From: JACCYX01 sp964610045
Lineage (GTDB): Bacteria; Chloroflexota; Chloroflexia; Thermomicrobiales; UBA6265
Direction of reading: 5' to 3'
NCBI GenBank assembly: GCA_964610045.1
Contig: CAZSUN010000006.1
Coordinates: forward strand, 16,913 to 80,912
Length of the DNA stretch: 64,000 bases
Part shown: positions 32,295-41,762 of the stretch, piece by piece
How positions within the stretch are numbered: position 1 is the first letter of the stretch
Layout of the letters: each line of letters starts with the position of its first letter
Position numbers and translations under genes: made by a program
The notes under the pieces: model-generated
What the model was told of the DNA's origin: nothing
The model's database searches: none
What the model saw: only the letters and a program-made list of their open reading frames with translations

Positions 32295-34568
32295 ATGGCC
32301 ACAACGTACCAGGCGGTCGGACAACGAACTCGCAGGATCGACTCACCACCGAAGCTCACTGGAGCCGAGCAGTTCACAGCCGATCTGCAGATTCCAGGAT
32401 TGCTGCGTGCCCGCATCGTTGGCAGCGACTACGCTCACGCCCGGATCCTCTCCGTCGATGCGTCGGCTGCTCTCGAGGTCCCGGGCGTCGTTGCCGTCCT
32501 CACCGCCGACGACCTGCCGGTCCGCATCGGTGATGATGGCAAACCGGTTGCGCAACTGCTCGCTGGCTCCGAAGCCCTTCACGTCGGCGCGCCCATCGCG
32601 CTGGTGCTCGCGGAAACCGATGCCGCCGCCGCCGATGCCGCCGAACTTGTCGCCGTCGAGTACGAAGCACTTCCGGTCGTATCCGACCTGCGGGATGCAA
32701 TTCGCCCGGATGCACCGCATGTGAGCGAGGGCCGATCCGGCGCGATGGACGAAGAAGCGGCAATGCACAACGCCGATGCCGCCGCCGGTGGAGGCGATAC
32801 GGAATCGCTCCCGCCCAACGTCTCGAACTCGATCAACTTCGAGCGGGGTGATGTCACCGAAGGCTTCGCGGCGGCCGACGAGATCGTCGAACTCGATTTC
32901 ACCTCGCTGACGGTGCATCAGGGATATATCGAGCCGCAGGTTGCCCTGGCAATTCCGAGCCGATCCGGCAAGCTCACGGTCCACTCCAGTACCCAGGGAG
33001 CGTTCCACGGCCGGGGCAAGGTGTCGAACACGCTTGGCCTCTCTCCGGAGCAGGTGAACATCGTCCAGATGCCGGTAGGCGGCGGCTTTGGCGGGAAGTT
33101 CGTCCTTATCGAGCCTCTCGTCGCAGCAGCAGCACTGGCGGTCAACCGTCCCGTCCTGTTGCAGTACACCCGGAGCGACGATTTCCTCGCCGGGAATCCG
33201 GCGCCGGAATGCCAGATTCACGTCAAGCTCGGCGCGACCCGCGATGGCAGGCTCACCGCCCTGGAAGCGCACCTGTTGTTCGATTCCGGCTCCGCCTCCG
33301 GCTCGCCGCTCGGGATCGGCGCTATCCTTCTCGGTGGCAATTACAAGCTGCCCCACCTCAGGCTCACCGGGTTCGAGACCCAGACGCACAAGCCAAGTGC
33401 GGGCGCATACCGGGCGCCGGGAGCTCAGCAAGCAGCCTTCGCCATCGAATCTGCCATTGACGAACTCGCCCGGAAGCTGGAACTCGACCCGGTCGAGTTC
33501 CGGCTGAACAACTGTGCTGAAGAGGGTGATCTGCGGCCAACCGGCAGCCCCTGGCCGAGGATCGGAGGGCGCGAGGTGATCGAGGCCCTGCAGCAACACC
33601 CAAGGTGGCGGAACAGGGCGGAAGCGCGCGCACGCGGCAAGGGTGTCGGCGTCGCCCTCGGCAGTTGGCCGGGTGGTGTTGAGCCGGCGACAGCAGCTTG
33701 CCGCCTCGATTCCGACGGCAAGCTCACAGTCATGCTTGGGTCGGTCGATCTCAACGGTACCAACACCACTTTTGCCCAGATCGCCGCCGAGGAACTCGGC
33801 TCGTCGCTGGATGACGTACGGATCTCGACTGGTGACACGGACTCTGCCCCCTTCGCCGGTGGTACCGGTGGCTCGAAGATCACGTATACGGTCGGACCGG
33901 CAGTCCGGAACGCCGTCAGCGACGCGGTTGAGCAAATCAAGAACATTGCCGCAAAGAAACTGGAGGCATCGGCCGACGACCTGGAAATGCACGAGGGAAC
34001 CGTCAGGGTCAAGGGCGTGCCGGGTTCGTCGATCACCCTCAAGGAGATCGCGGAACTCAGCATGTCGATGACAACCGGCAACCAGCCGGTCTATGGGCGC
34101 GGTGGTTCGGGAATCACCCAGAGTGCGCCGGCCTTCGCCGCGCACCTGGCCGAGGTCGAAGTCGACGAACTGACGGGTGAAGTCCACGTTACCGGCTATC
34201 TCGCCGTCCAGGATGTCGGATTCGCCCTCAACCCGGCATTGGTCGAGGGGCAGATTCACGGAGGCGTGGGTCAAGGCATCGGCTGGGCGCTGTACGAGGG
34301 CATCGGGTACGACGCCGACGGACAGCCGGACGCGTCGAGCCTGCTGGACTACGCGCTGCCGCGCAGCACGATGATCCCCAACATCGATGTCGTCCTGGTC
34401 GAGGTCGCGTCTGAACTCGGGCCGTACGGCGCGAAGGGTGTCGGCGAACCACCGGCGATCCCCGGCGCAGCCGCGGTGGCCAACGCGGTCAGGGATGCGG
34501 TTGGCGCGCGGATGGTGAACCTGCCGATTCGTGCCCACGCGGTACTCGACGCGATAGCGGAAGCGTAG
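32295..34568 (+). CDS. Xanthine dehydrogenase-family molybdopterin-binding subunit
   Basis: 757 residues from ATG 32295 with AGGAGG at 32281-32286. The N-terminal Ald_Xan_dh_C domain begins VGQRTRRIDSPPKLTGAEQFTADLQIPGLLRARI. The molybdopterin domain includes PVGGGFGGKF, the active-site loop GAYRAPGAQQAAFAIES, and the catalytic-Glu region GAKGVGEPPAIPGAAAVANAV. AYRAPG differs from the AYRCSF loop of CO dehydrogenase CoxL, so CO oxidation is unlikely. The FeS and FAD subunits normally next to it are absent. It hydroxylates an aldehyde or N-heterocycle; the substrate is unknown. Confidence 0.9.
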   Translation: MATTYQAVGQRTRRIDSPPKLTGAEQFTADLQIPGLLRARIVGSDYAHARILSVDASAALEVPGVVAVLTADDLPVRIGDDGKPVAQLLAGSEALHVGAPIALVLAETDAAAADAAELVAVEYEALPVVSDLRDAIRPDAPHVSEGRSGAMDEEAAMHNADAAAGGGDTESLPPNVSNSINFERGDVTEGFAAADEIVELDFTSLTVHQGYIEPQVALAIPSRSGKLTVHSSTQGAFHGRGKVSNTLGLSPEQVNIVQMPVGGGFGGKFVLIEPLVAAAALAVNRPVLLQYTRSDDFLAGNPAPECQIHVKLGATRDGRLTALEAHLLFDSGSASGSPLGIGAILLGGNYKLPHLRLTGFETQTHKPSAGAYRAPGAQQAAFAIESAIDELARKLELDPVEFRLNNCAEEGDLRPTGSPWPRIGGREVIEALQQHPRWRNRAEARARGKGVGVALGSWPGGVEPATAACRLDSDGKLTVMLGSVDLNGTNTTFAQIAAEELGSSLDDVRISTGDTDSAPFAGGTGGSKITYTVGPAVRNAVSDAVEQIKNIAAKKLEASADDLEMHEGTVRVKGVPGSSITLKEIAELSMSMTTGNQPVYGRGGSGITQSAPAFAAHLAEVEVDELTGEVHVTGYLAVQDVGFALNPALVEGQIHGGVGQGIGWALYEGIGYDADGQPDASSLLDYALPRSTMIPNIDVVLVEVASELGPYGAKGVGEPPAIPGAAAVANAVRDAVGARMVNLPIRAHAVLDAIAEA

Positions 34569-34624
34569 GCGAGTTCGGCTGCCATCATCCGGGTGGCAGC
34601 CCACTCCCGTTCGGATACTCACGG

Positions 34625-36382
34625 ATGCTCCTGGAGCTTTCGATCTCGGATTTCGCGATCATCGATCGTACGACCCTCCGTTTTTCGGAGGGTCTGAACG
34701 TCTTGACCGGCGAAACGGGTTCTGGCAAATCCATCCTGCTCGATGCACTCGGCGCGGTGCTTGGGGCCAGGGTGAGTTCCGATCTGGTCCGAACGGGACG
34801 CCCGTCGGCGTCCATCGAAGCGGCTTTCTCGCTGGAAGACGATGAAATCGCGCGCGTTCAGGACATTTGCGACGAAGCCGGGATCGCAGATTTCGACCAG
34901 GGCACGCTGATCCTGACGCGGGACATTCTCGCCAGCGGCCGATCGACGGCGCGAGTCAACGGGAGACTGACGACTGCGGGAACGCTCACCCAGCTTGGTT
35001 CACTTTTGGTCGACATTCACGGCCAGTCCGACCATCTGGCCATCCTTCGACCTGCCGAACAACTCAACCTGCTCGATCGGTATGCGGCCACCGTCGAGTT
35101 GCGCGCGGAGTTTGCCAGGACAGCACGAACCTGGCGGGACATTCGCCGGCAACGGACAGACCTGGCGACCAGCGAGCGTGAACGCTCGCAACGAGTGGAT
35201 TTGCTGAGATTCCAGGTCGACGAAATCGAGGCAACGGCGCTGACGGAGGAGGAAGACGAGGCCCTGGTGCGGGAGCGAGAGATCCTTCGCAATGCCGATC
35301 GGCTGCGAACTGATGCCCAGGAAATCCATTCGTTGCTCGCAGGCCAGGATGTTGACGACACTGGCGTGGTGTCCGCTCTCCGTCGCGTAACGAACCTGAT
35401 GGCCGACATGGCTGGCTTCGACAAGGGAATGGCGGCAGCACTCGAACGCGCGAATGAATTGCTGGTGTTGGCCGACGATCTGGCGCATGAAGCGCGAGAC
35501 TACGCGGAATCGACCGAATCGGACGAACTCCGGCTCCAGGAGGTCGATGACCGGATCGACGCCATCAATAGCCTCAAGCGGAAATACGGCGCCACCATTG
35601 GCGCGATCCAGGCATATGGCAGGGAGGCGATGGCGGAACTTTCCCGGCTCACATCTGGCGCCTTCGACGATGCAGTGCTGGAGGAAGATGAGGAGCGCCA
35701 CGCTCGCACCCTGGCCAGCGTGGGCTCCGATCTCTCAACCAGGCGCTCGGGGGCGGCAGTAGACCTGTCGCGCCGCATTGAGGAAGCCATCGCGCACCTG
35801 AACATGGGTCGGACCCAGGTCGAGATATCGGTGAACCAGCGTGGCGATCCGTCCGGCATCCCATTCGGTCGGGATCGCGAAACCGTGAAGGTTGAGGAGA
35901 CAGGACTCGATCAGGTCGAGTTCCTGATCGCCCCCAATGCCGGCGAGTCGTTGAAGCCTCTCGCGCGCGTCGCATCCGGGGGCGAAACCGCTAGGCTCAT
36001 GCTCGCCATCAAGTCGATTCTCTCCCAGGTTGACCTGACGCCAACACTGGTGTTCGACGAGATCGACGTGGGCGTCGGCGGACGATCGGGACAGGTCGTG
36101 GGTGAGAAGCTGCGGTCGATCGCCGAATCGCACCAGGTCATCGTGGTGACCCATCTGCCGCAGATTGCCGCGTTTGCCGAGACCCATCTCCGGATCGAAA
36201 AGGAAGACTTCGAGGGTCGTACCGTATCAACCGTCCGCGGTCTCGACATGGAGGAGCGGATTACGGAACTGGCTGCCATGCTCGACGGCACTCCAGTCTC
36301 CGACGCGTCGATCAGGAATGCCAGCGAGATGCTGGAACGATCTCGACGCAGCTGGGAAAGGGCGGCGCGGTCCGGCGCGTGA
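34625..36382 (+). CDS. recN: DNA repair protein RecN
   Basis: 585 residues from ATG 34625. An SMC-like ATPase for double-strand break repair. The N-terminal half-ATPase has LELSISDFAIIDRTTLRFSEGLNVLTGETGSGKSILLDAL (Walker A). Two coiled-coil arms span about 160-370. The C-terminal half has the signature RVASGGETARLMLAIKSIL and Walker B TLVFDEIDVGVGGRSGQVVGEKL with HQVIVVTHLPQIAAFAETH. Length matches typical RecN (about 560). No LexA box is visible in the 56 bases before it, so SOS control here is not supported. Confidence 0.95.
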   Translation: MLLELSISDFAIIDRTTLRFSEGLNVLTGETGSGKSILLDALGAVLGARVSSDLVRTGRPSASIEAAFSLEDDEIARVQDICDEAGIADFDQGTLILTRDILASGRSTARVNGRLTTAGTLTQLGSLLVDIHGQSDHLAILRPAEQLNLLDRYAATVELRAEFARTARTWRDIRRQRTDLATSERERSQRVDLLRFQVDEIEATALTEEEDEALVREREILRNADRLRTDAQEIHSLLAGQDVDDTGVVSALRRVTNLMADMAGFDKGMAAALERANELLVLADDLAHEARDYAESTESDELRLQEVDDRIDAINSLKRKYGATIGAIQAYGREAMAELSRLTSGAFDDAVLEEDEERHARTLASVGSDLSTRRSGAAVDLSRRIEEAIAHLNMGRTQVEISVNQRGDPSGIPFGRDRETVKVEETGLDQVEFLIAPNAGESLKPLARVASGGETARLMLAIKSILSQVDLTPTLVFDEIDVGVGGRSGQVVGEKLRSIAESHQVIVVTHLPQIAAFAETHLRIEKEDFEGRTVSTVRGLDMEERITELAAMLDGTPVSDASIRNASEMLERSRRSWERAARSGA

Positions 36383-36460
36383 ACCGGACCGGACCGATCG
36401 ACGGGCTATACTTCGGGGCGACGACAGCGTGGGCCTAACCGCGAGGAGAGCGGAGTACAA

Positions 36461-36766
36461 ATGCAGCAGCCAAGTATGAAGATGATGAATCAGCTCCAGA
36501 ATCGCATGATGAAGATCCAGCAGGAACTGGATGACACCATCGTCGAAGGAACGTCCGGTGGTGGCGTGGTGAAGGCCGAAGTCACCGGTCAGCGAGCGTT
36601 CAAGTCGATTAAGATCGACCCCTCGGCCGTGGACCCTGACGATGTGGAAATGCTGGAAGACCTGATCGTGGCCGCCGTGCAGGACGCGATGGAGAAAGCC
36701 CAGGCGCTGGCTGAGGACCGGATGAGTGCCCTCACCGGTGGTATCAAGATTCCGGGTCTGACCTAG
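36461..36766 (+). CDS. YbaB/EbfC nucleoid-associated protein
   Basis: 101 residues from ATG 36461 with GGAG ahead. It begins with a helical arm (MKMMNQLQNRMMKIQQELDDTIVEG) followed by the conserved strands TSGGGVVKAEVTGQRAFKSIKIDPSAVDPDDVEMLEDLIVAAVQDAMEKAQ and the LTGGIKIPGL ending. It forms tweezer-like DNA-binding dimers. Members usually sit between dnaX and recR; here the partner is recN, 78 bases upstream. A -10-like TATACT is at 36407. Confidence 0.93.
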   Translation: MQQPSMKMMNQLQNRMMKIQQELDDTIVEGTSGGGVVKAEVTGQRAFKSIKIDPSAVDPDDVEMLEDLIVAAVQDAMEKAQALAEDRMSALTGGIKIPGLT

Positions 36767-36841
36767 GAGCCATGACCTGGCAGGCGCCCTGCGGTCGAGT
36801 GTCGACGGGCAACGCATCGGTGGTTGAGGTGAGGTGCCGGA

Positions 36842-37084
36842 TTGGTGCTCAAGGAACCGGTCCCGTTCCATATCGATGATGTCGTCCAGCTGCGAAAGCC
36901 GCACCCGTGTGGTTCGGTGTTGTGGGATGTCGTCCGGGTCGGGGGGGATATCGGGTTGAAGTGCCAGGGCTGCGGTCGCCGGGTCCTGTTGCCCCGGCGT
37001 ACCCTCGAGCGCCGCCTGAAGCGTTTCGTTTCCCGCGGCCCCAACGCTTGCGTTGCCGACGAGCCGGCGGCAACGCAAGCGTGA
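36842..37084 (+). CDS. DUF951-family small zinc-ribbon-like protein
   Basis: 80 residues from TTG 36842 (GAGG at 36831-36834; GTG 36845 is an alternative start). The family pattern is strong: VQLRKPHPCGSVLWDVVRVGGDIGLKCQGCGRRVLLPRRTLERRLKRF, with HPCG and CxxC as the conserved cysteines. The function is unknown; DUF951 proteins are widespread in Gram-positives and Chloroflexi. The C-terminus (VSRGPNACVADEPAATQA) runs past the family end. Its stop overlaps the GTG of the next gene. Confidence 0.88.
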   Translation: MVLKEPVPFHIDDVVQLRKPHPCGSVLWDVVRVGGDIGLKCQGCGRRVLLPRRTLERRLKRFVSRGPNACVADEPAATQA

Positions 37085-38493
37085 GCGCAACAGTTGCGCG
37101 AGCGCCTGAAGATTCCATGGGCGCGGTTCTGCGGAACAGCGCGTTCCTGCGATTGTGGTTGGTCCAGGCCGTCACCCAAATTTGCCAGAACATGATCAAC
37201 TTCGCCCTCCTGCTGCGCGTGCGGCAGGTGGTCGAGATTCATGATCTGCCACAGGCCAACACGGCGATCAGCCTCGTCATCCTGGCGTTTTCGCTGCCGG
37301 CGGTGATCTTCGGGCCACTTGCCGGGGTCATTGCCGACCGCAGCAACAAGCGCGTCCTGATGGCGCTTCTCAATATCGCGAGAGCCGGATCGGTCACGCT
37401 GTTCCTGGTGATCCAACCCGACTGGCAGGTGGAGACGATCCTCGCTGCGTATTACGTGGTGACGTTCATCTTTGGGATCGCCGGACAGTTCTTCGCGCCT
37501 ACCCTTGGCGCGACCATTCCCATCCTCGTGCCTCGCTCGCAGTTGATGTCGGCCAATGCGCTCTTCAACCTCACCTCGACCGCAGCCCAGCTCATTGGGT
37601 TTGCGGCGGTAGGCCCCCTGCTGGTCAAGGCAGTCGGGATCGACTCCCTGTTTGTCGGAACGATCGTGGTCTACCTCGTCTGCGCCGCAGTGGTCATGAC
37701 CCTGCCGGAAACGCCAGTCGCGGCAGTGGCGGCGCGGGTACCAGGTGTTTCACCAACCCGCCGACTCTGGGAAGACATGAAGGAGGGGTTGGTCTACATC
37801 CTCCAGGATCCGGTGCTGATGCGGGCGATCGGCTATCTCACGCTGGCCTCGACCACCTTCCTGTTGGTGGCGACGCTCGGTCCCGACTTCGTTACCTCGG
37901 TCGTGGGGCTCGACAAGGAGGACATCGGCTACATTGTGGCGCCGGCCGGTGCCGGCATCCTGGTCGGCGTCCTCATCGTTCCGCGGGTGGTTCGCAAGAT
38001 CGGCCGCGATTGGCTGATCGACCTTTCATTGGCATTCGCCGGCCTGATGATGGTGCTGATGGCGCTGACGAGAACCATCCTGGACCTGATGACGCCGGCA
38101 GGCAACGCCAACGTCTGGCTCGTCACCGCTCTGACCGGGACGTTTGCCTTCTTCCTTGGGCTCTGCAACGCGTTCATACTCGTTCCGTCGCAGACCATGC
38201 TGCAGGAACGATCGAACGAGTTCGTGCGCGCACGCGTCTATGCGACGTTTTTCACCATCTCGAACACCGTGGCCTTCATTCCGATCTTTTTCGCCGCCGC
38301 CGCCGCCGATCTCTTTGGGGTTGTGCGGGTTCTCCTGGTGGTCGCGGCGATGGTGGCGGGGCTCGGCGTCGCTGGCCTGATCCACCGCCGCTCGTCGGTG
38401 CTCGCTCGGTGGGAACGGGTGCAGGTCAGGCGACGCGACGGACCGGAATGCCTGCCACCGTTGCACTCGAACTCACGCACGTCCTCCCAATAG
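37081..38493 (+). CDS. MFS transporter
   Basis: 470 residues from GTG 37081, which overlaps the previous stop (GTGA); ATG 37117 is a possible shorter start. Twelve membrane segments are suggested. The inter-helix-2/3 loop GVIADRSNKRVLMALLNIARAG is the MFS motif A region (GxxADRxxRR). SPTRRLWEDMKEGLVYILQDP forms the central loop. The sequence resembles the macrolide-efflux/DHA3-like group of MFS proteins, but the substrate is not assignable. The last 21 bases overlap the convergent pyrB. Confidence 0.88.
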   Translation: MSATVARAPEDSMGAVLRNSAFLRLWLVQAVTQICQNMINFALLLRVRQVVEIHDLPQANTAISLVILAFSLPAVIFGPLAGVIADRSNKRVLMALLNIARAGSVTLFLVIQPDWQVETILAAYYVVTFIFGIAGQFFAPTLGATIPILVPRSQLMSANALFNLTSTAAQLIGFAAVGPLLVKAVGIDSLFVGTIVVYLVCAAVVMTLPETPVAAVAARVPGVSPTRRLWEDMKEGLVYILQDPVLMRAIGYLTLASTTFLLVATLGPDFVTSVVGLDKEDIGYIVAPAGAGILVGVLIVPRVVRKIGRDWLIDLSLAFAGLMMVLMALTRTILDLMTPAGNANVWLVTALTGTFAFFLGLCNAFILVPSQTMLQERSNEFVRARVYATFFTISNTVAFIPIFFAAAAADLFGVVRVLLVVAAMVAGLGVAGLIHRRSSVLARWERVQVRRRDGPECLPPLHSNSRTSSQ

Positions 38494-39387
38494 CTGGCTG
38501 AGGAGCGCCATCCGGATGAACACCCCGTTTCGTGCCTGCCGGAAGTAGGCAGCCCGTGGATCGCTGTCAACCTCTGAGGCGATTTCGTCGACGCGCGGAA
38601 GCGGGTGCATCACGATCGACGACGACCCAAGATGGGACATCACCCCCTCGTTGATGACATAGATGCCTTGCGCCGCTTGGTACTCGTCCGGGGTCGCGAA
38701 ACGTTCGCGCTGGATGCGCGTCTGGTACACGACATCCGCCACCGCGACGGCTCGCTCCAGGCTCGGCTCATCACGGAAACGAACGCCTGACTCGCGGAGA
38801 GCATCCCGCACATCGTCGCCCATCGGCACCGCATCCGGTGAGACGAAGAGCAGTTCGACGCCACGCGTCTGGCGAAACAGCAGGGCGAGTGAGCGAGCCG
38901 CCCGCCCAAACCGCAAGTCCCCAACCAATGCCACCGTGAGATCGTCGATCGTGCCCAGCTCATCCCGGATGGTGTAGAAGTCGAGCAGGGCCTGGGTTGG
39001 ATGTTCTCCAGGGCCGTCGCCACCGTTGATGATTGGCACTGGGGAGACGTTGGCCGCCCGGGCGGCGGCGCCCTGCTCGTGGTGCCGGATGACGATACCG
39101 TCGGCATAGCCCGCCACGATGCGCACGGTGTCTTCCACAGTCTCGCCCTTTATCGCCGACGAGAACTCGCGCGCATTTTCGGTCGACACGATCTGACCGC
39201 CAAGCCGGAGCATGGCCGACTCGAAACTCAGGCGAGTACGCGTGGAGGGCTCGTAAAACAGCGTTGCCAGGATCTTGTCGCGGAGAATCCCTTCGCTGGC
39301 ACGAACCGACTTCATGCGGTCGGCCAGGTCGAACAACTCCGTGATCCAGTCACGTTCGAATTGCCTCACCGCCACGATATGCTGCAT
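38473..39387 (-). CDS. pyrB: Aspartate carbamoyltransferase catalytic subunit
   Basis: 304 residues from ATG 39387 (AAGGG ahead). It joins carbamoyl phosphate to aspartate for pyrimidine synthesis. The carbamoyl-phosphate motif FYEPSTRTRLSFESAMLRLGG is near residue 45, HPTQALLDFYTI is present, and the aspartate-domain motif HPLPRVDEIASEVDSDPRAAYFRQARNGVFIRMALL is at the end. No pyrI-like regulatory subunit or pyrC is adjacent. It is divergent from the MBL gene, 78 bases away, and convergent with the MFS gene. Confidence 0.96.
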   Translation of the reverse strand: MQHIVAVRQFERDWITELFDLADRMKSVRASEGILRDKILATLFYEPSTRTRLSFESAMLRLGGQIVSTENAREFSSAIKGETVEDTVRIVAGYADGIVIRHHEQGAAARAANVSPVPIINGGDGPGEHPTQALLDFYTIRDELGTIDDLTVALVGDLRFGRAARSLALLFRQTRGVELLFVSPDAVPMGDDVRDALRESGVRFRDEPSLERAVAVADVVYQTRIQRERFATPDEYQAAQGIYVINEGVMSHLGSSSIVMHPLPRVDEIASEVDSDPRAAYFRQARNGVFIRMALLSQLLGGRA

Positions 39388-39465
39388 CTGCTGGACCCTT
39401 CTGTCAGGCGAACGTACACTCTGCTCGAAGTATATGGCCAGATCAACGGGAGAGAGATAACCCGC

Positions 39466-40356
39466 ATGTATGTGTCACTTGGCGATCGTGCCGGGTATGT
39501 TCCCGGCGGCACCAACATCGGCGTGATCCGGCATGACGACCGGCAGGTAACGTTGATCGACACCGGGCTCAACGACACGACAGCCCGCAAGGTCCTGCGC
39601 GCCGTGCGCGATGAGCTGAATGCCGAGGTCGTCGCCGTCATCAATACGCACGGGCATGCCGACCACTTCGGCGCCAACGCCTTCGTCCACAAGCGCACAG
39701 GGTGTGTGTTCCTGGCTCCAGCCATCGAGGCGACAGTGATCGGCAATCCGATCCTGCAACCAGCCTTGCTGTATGGAGGCGCCGATCCGGCAGACGCGCT
39801 GCGAAACCGGTTCCTGCTGGCGGAAGCTGGACCTACGCCCAACGTGCTTGAACCGGGGCGTCAGGCGTGGTTCGGGATCGAGATGGACGTCATTCCGTTG
39901 GGCGGGCACTCACCCAACCAGGTCGGGATCATGGTCGACGGCGCGTTCTTCTGCGCCGATGTCGTGTTTCCTTCTGCCGCGATCGAGAAGTACCGGATCC
40001 CCTACCTGTACGGTCTCACGGCTCACCTTGAATCTCTCGATTGCGCGGCCCGGACGGAAGCGCGCCATGTGATCCCGGGTCACGGTCCGTTGCTGGAAGA
40101 CATCGCCGAATCGGTCGCATTGAACCGTACCGCGATCGACGTCGCCATTGCCGCAATCCTGGAGGTATTGGGCGAACCCCTCACATCCGACGATGTCTGC
40201 GCGCGCGTCTTCAGGTTGCTTGACGTCCCGGTCACCGATGCCCAGAGCTACTACCTGCTGCGACCGACCATCAGCGCCTACCTCGCACATCTGGAGCGGG
40301 AAAACCTGGTGGCAATCGACGTGATCGACCACGAGGTACGCTGGCTACGCACCTGA
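39466..40356 (+). CDS. MBL-fold metallo-hydrolase
   Basis: 296 residues from ATG 39466. Metallo-beta-lactamase fold with the metal motif THGHADHFGAN (HxHxDH), a third metal His in PLGGHSPNQVG, the bridging Asp in FFCADVVFPSA and the terminal HVIPGHGPLLE. The N-terminus GGTNIGVIRHDDRQVTLIDTGLN is typical. A C-terminal helical region of about 70 residues (AIDVAIAAILEVLGEPLTSDDVCARVFRLL) looks like a winged helix, as in LACTB2/hydroxyacylglutathione-hydrolase relatives. The substrate is unknown. The 3' end overlaps the convergent oxidoreductase by 12 bases. Confidence 0.88.
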   Translation: MYVSLGDRAGYVPGGTNIGVIRHDDRQVTLIDTGLNDTTARKVLRAVRDELNAEVVAVINTHGHADHFGANAFVHKRTGCVFLAPAIEATVIGNPILQPALLYGGADPADALRNRFLLAEAGPTPNVLEPGRQAWFGIEMDVIPLGGHSPNQVGIMVDGAFFCADVVFPSAAIEKYRIPYLYGLTAHLESLDCAARTEARHVIPGHGPLLEDIAESVALNRTAIDVAIAAILEVLGEPLTSDDVCARVFRLLDVPVTDAQSYYLLRPTISAYLAHLERENLVAIDVIDHEVRWLRT

Positions 40357-41682
40357 TGCAGGTTGCAGATCCTCGATCATGAGTTTGGCCACGTCTTCAC
40401 CGAGACGCACGCTGTAGTTCGTCCCGCGGTCTTCGGGATAGATCTGGGTCGTGTTCGCGAGGTACAGGTTGGGAAGTGGAGTGCGAAGTTCCGGCACCTG
40501 CTCGGAGTAGCGCATCGGGATGATCGGTTGTGCGGCCCGCTCCCGGAAGACCCAGGTGTTCTTCACCCATGAGCGGTCGAAATCCGGGTTGATTCGCTTG
40601 AGATGGGGAAGGTACTCCTCGATCAGTGCATCGTCGTCGAGCGTGAAAAACGGGTCGTCCACTTCGAGGTACTTGCTCAGGTAGACGAACCGTTTCCCCT
40701 CGTAGTGATCGGGTGAGACAAAGTTCGTGTGCTCGATTACGCCGGTGAACGGCAACGCATCGTCGGCGATGTTGAGCCAGTAGATACCGGTCAATGGTCG
40801 ATCGAGTTCGAGGATCGCAACCACCGCTGCTTCGTAGGTGAGCGCATCGAGTTTGCGGCGATATTCGTCCGGCATCGAAGGAGCGAGGCGCTGGAAGACG
40901 TGCGACGGCACCGTGGCCAGCACGGCGTCGACCTCCACCGATGACTCCTGGCCTTCCTGGTCGATCGACCATCGCCCGCCTGGCAGCGGTGCCAGGCTGC
41001 TGGTGCCGTTGCGGACGATCTGGACACCCGCTTCCTCGCAGGCAGAGACGAGGGCATCCACCATCACCTGGAAACTCCCGTCGAAGTAGCCCAGCTTCTC
41101 CTGATCGAGCGGGGACCGGCGGGAAGTCGTGCGCAGCCAGATCTTTCCCCAGAACCACACCATTGGCACCTGGTCGTGGTAGCGGCCGAACTTGGCCCGG
41201 AGTTGCGCGCCTAGTGTCCGGTCGTAGGCTCGCTTGCCAAGCGCGCGGGTCAACCAGTCGTGGGCGGTAACGGTTTCGTACTTCTTCCAGTCCCGCACGC
41301 GCTGAAGGTAGGCTGTGACGATCCCGAGTCGAACCCGGTCCACAAATGGAATGGTTCCCAGCCTCAAGAGATCCAGGGCGCCGTTGAGCGGGTAGATCCT
41401 GCCAGCGGAGTAGTACCCCACGTTGGATGGCAGCCACATCAAGCGATCGCCGATGCCGACCTCATCCGCCAGCGCGGCGATCGACGTATCGCTCTGGAAG
41501 AGATGATGGTAGAAGATTTCCAGCCTGGTACCTGCGACCTCGAAGGTCGCAGCCTGCCCGCCGAGCCGGCCCTTTTCCCAGAGCACGACCTCGAAACCGG
41601 CCTGGGCGAGCCGCAGGGCTGCGGTCAGACCGGCAAAGCCACCCCCGATGATGGCGATTCGTTTCGGCGTCGGACGGCTCAT
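40345..41682 (-). CDS. FAD-dependent amine-oxidase-fold oxidoreductase
   Basis: 445 residues from ATG 41682 (GAGG ahead); an upstream in-frame start would add 14 residues. The N-terminal dinucleotide fold KRIAIIGGGFAGLTAALRLAQAGFEVVLWEKGRLGGQAATF shows GxGxxG and the acidic end of strand 2. The C-terminal FAD contact is PNLYLANTTQIYPEDRGTNYSVRLGEDVA. It resembles protoporphyrinogen-oxidase/phytoene-desaturase/HpnE-like proteins, and GYYSAGRIYPLNG recalls UDP-galactopyranose mutase-type sequences. No carotenoid or hopanoid gene is nearby, so the substrate is open. Confidence 0.85.
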   Translation of the reverse strand: MSRPTPKRIAIIGGGFAGLTAALRLAQAGFEVVLWEKGRLGGQAATFEVAGTRLEIFYHHLFQSDTSIAALADEVGIGDRLMWLPSNVGYYSAGRIYPLNGALDLLRLGTIPFVDRVRLGIVTAYLQRVRDWKKYETVTAHDWLTRALGKRAYDRTLGAQLRAKFGRYHDQVPMVWFWGKIWLRTTSRRSPLDQEKLGYFDGSFQVMVDALVSACEEAGVQIVRNGTSSLAPLPGGRWSIDQEGQESSVEVDAVLATVPSHVFQRLAPSMPDEYRRKLDALTYEAAVVAILELDRPLTGIYWLNIADDALPFTGVIEHTNFVSPDHYEGKRFVYLSKYLEVDDPFFTLDDDALIEEYLPHLKRINPDFDRSWVKNTWVFRERAAQPIIPMRYSEQVPELRTPLPNLYLANTTQIYPEDRGTNYSVRLGEDVAKLMIEDLQPASGA

Positions 41683-41708
41683 GACTCGAACCTCGATGAT
41701 CTGGCGGC

Positions 41709-41740
41709 ATGAAGGGCGAGCCATCAGGCTCGCCCTTCAT
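41709..41740 (-). terminator. Perfect 14-bp hairpin downstream of hppA
   Basis: ATGAAGGGCGAGCC pairs perfectly with GGCTCGCCCTTCAT around a four-base loop. It lies between hppA (stop 41763) and the next minus-strand gene (start 41682). There is no T-tract on either strand, so it is a stability or rho-independent-like hairpin of uncertain strength. Confidence 0.6.
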
Positions 41741-41762
41741 CTGCGAAATCTGGAAACCGTCT

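Noticed and set aside
32343..34622. Minus-strand open frame of about 759 codons across 32343-34622
   Set aside because: Antisense to the molybdenum hydroxylase gene, which has a strong ribosome site and clear family motifs.
34569..34625. LexA box before recN
   Set aside because: recN is often an SOS gene, but no GAAC-N4-GTTC match is present in this short intergenic stretch.
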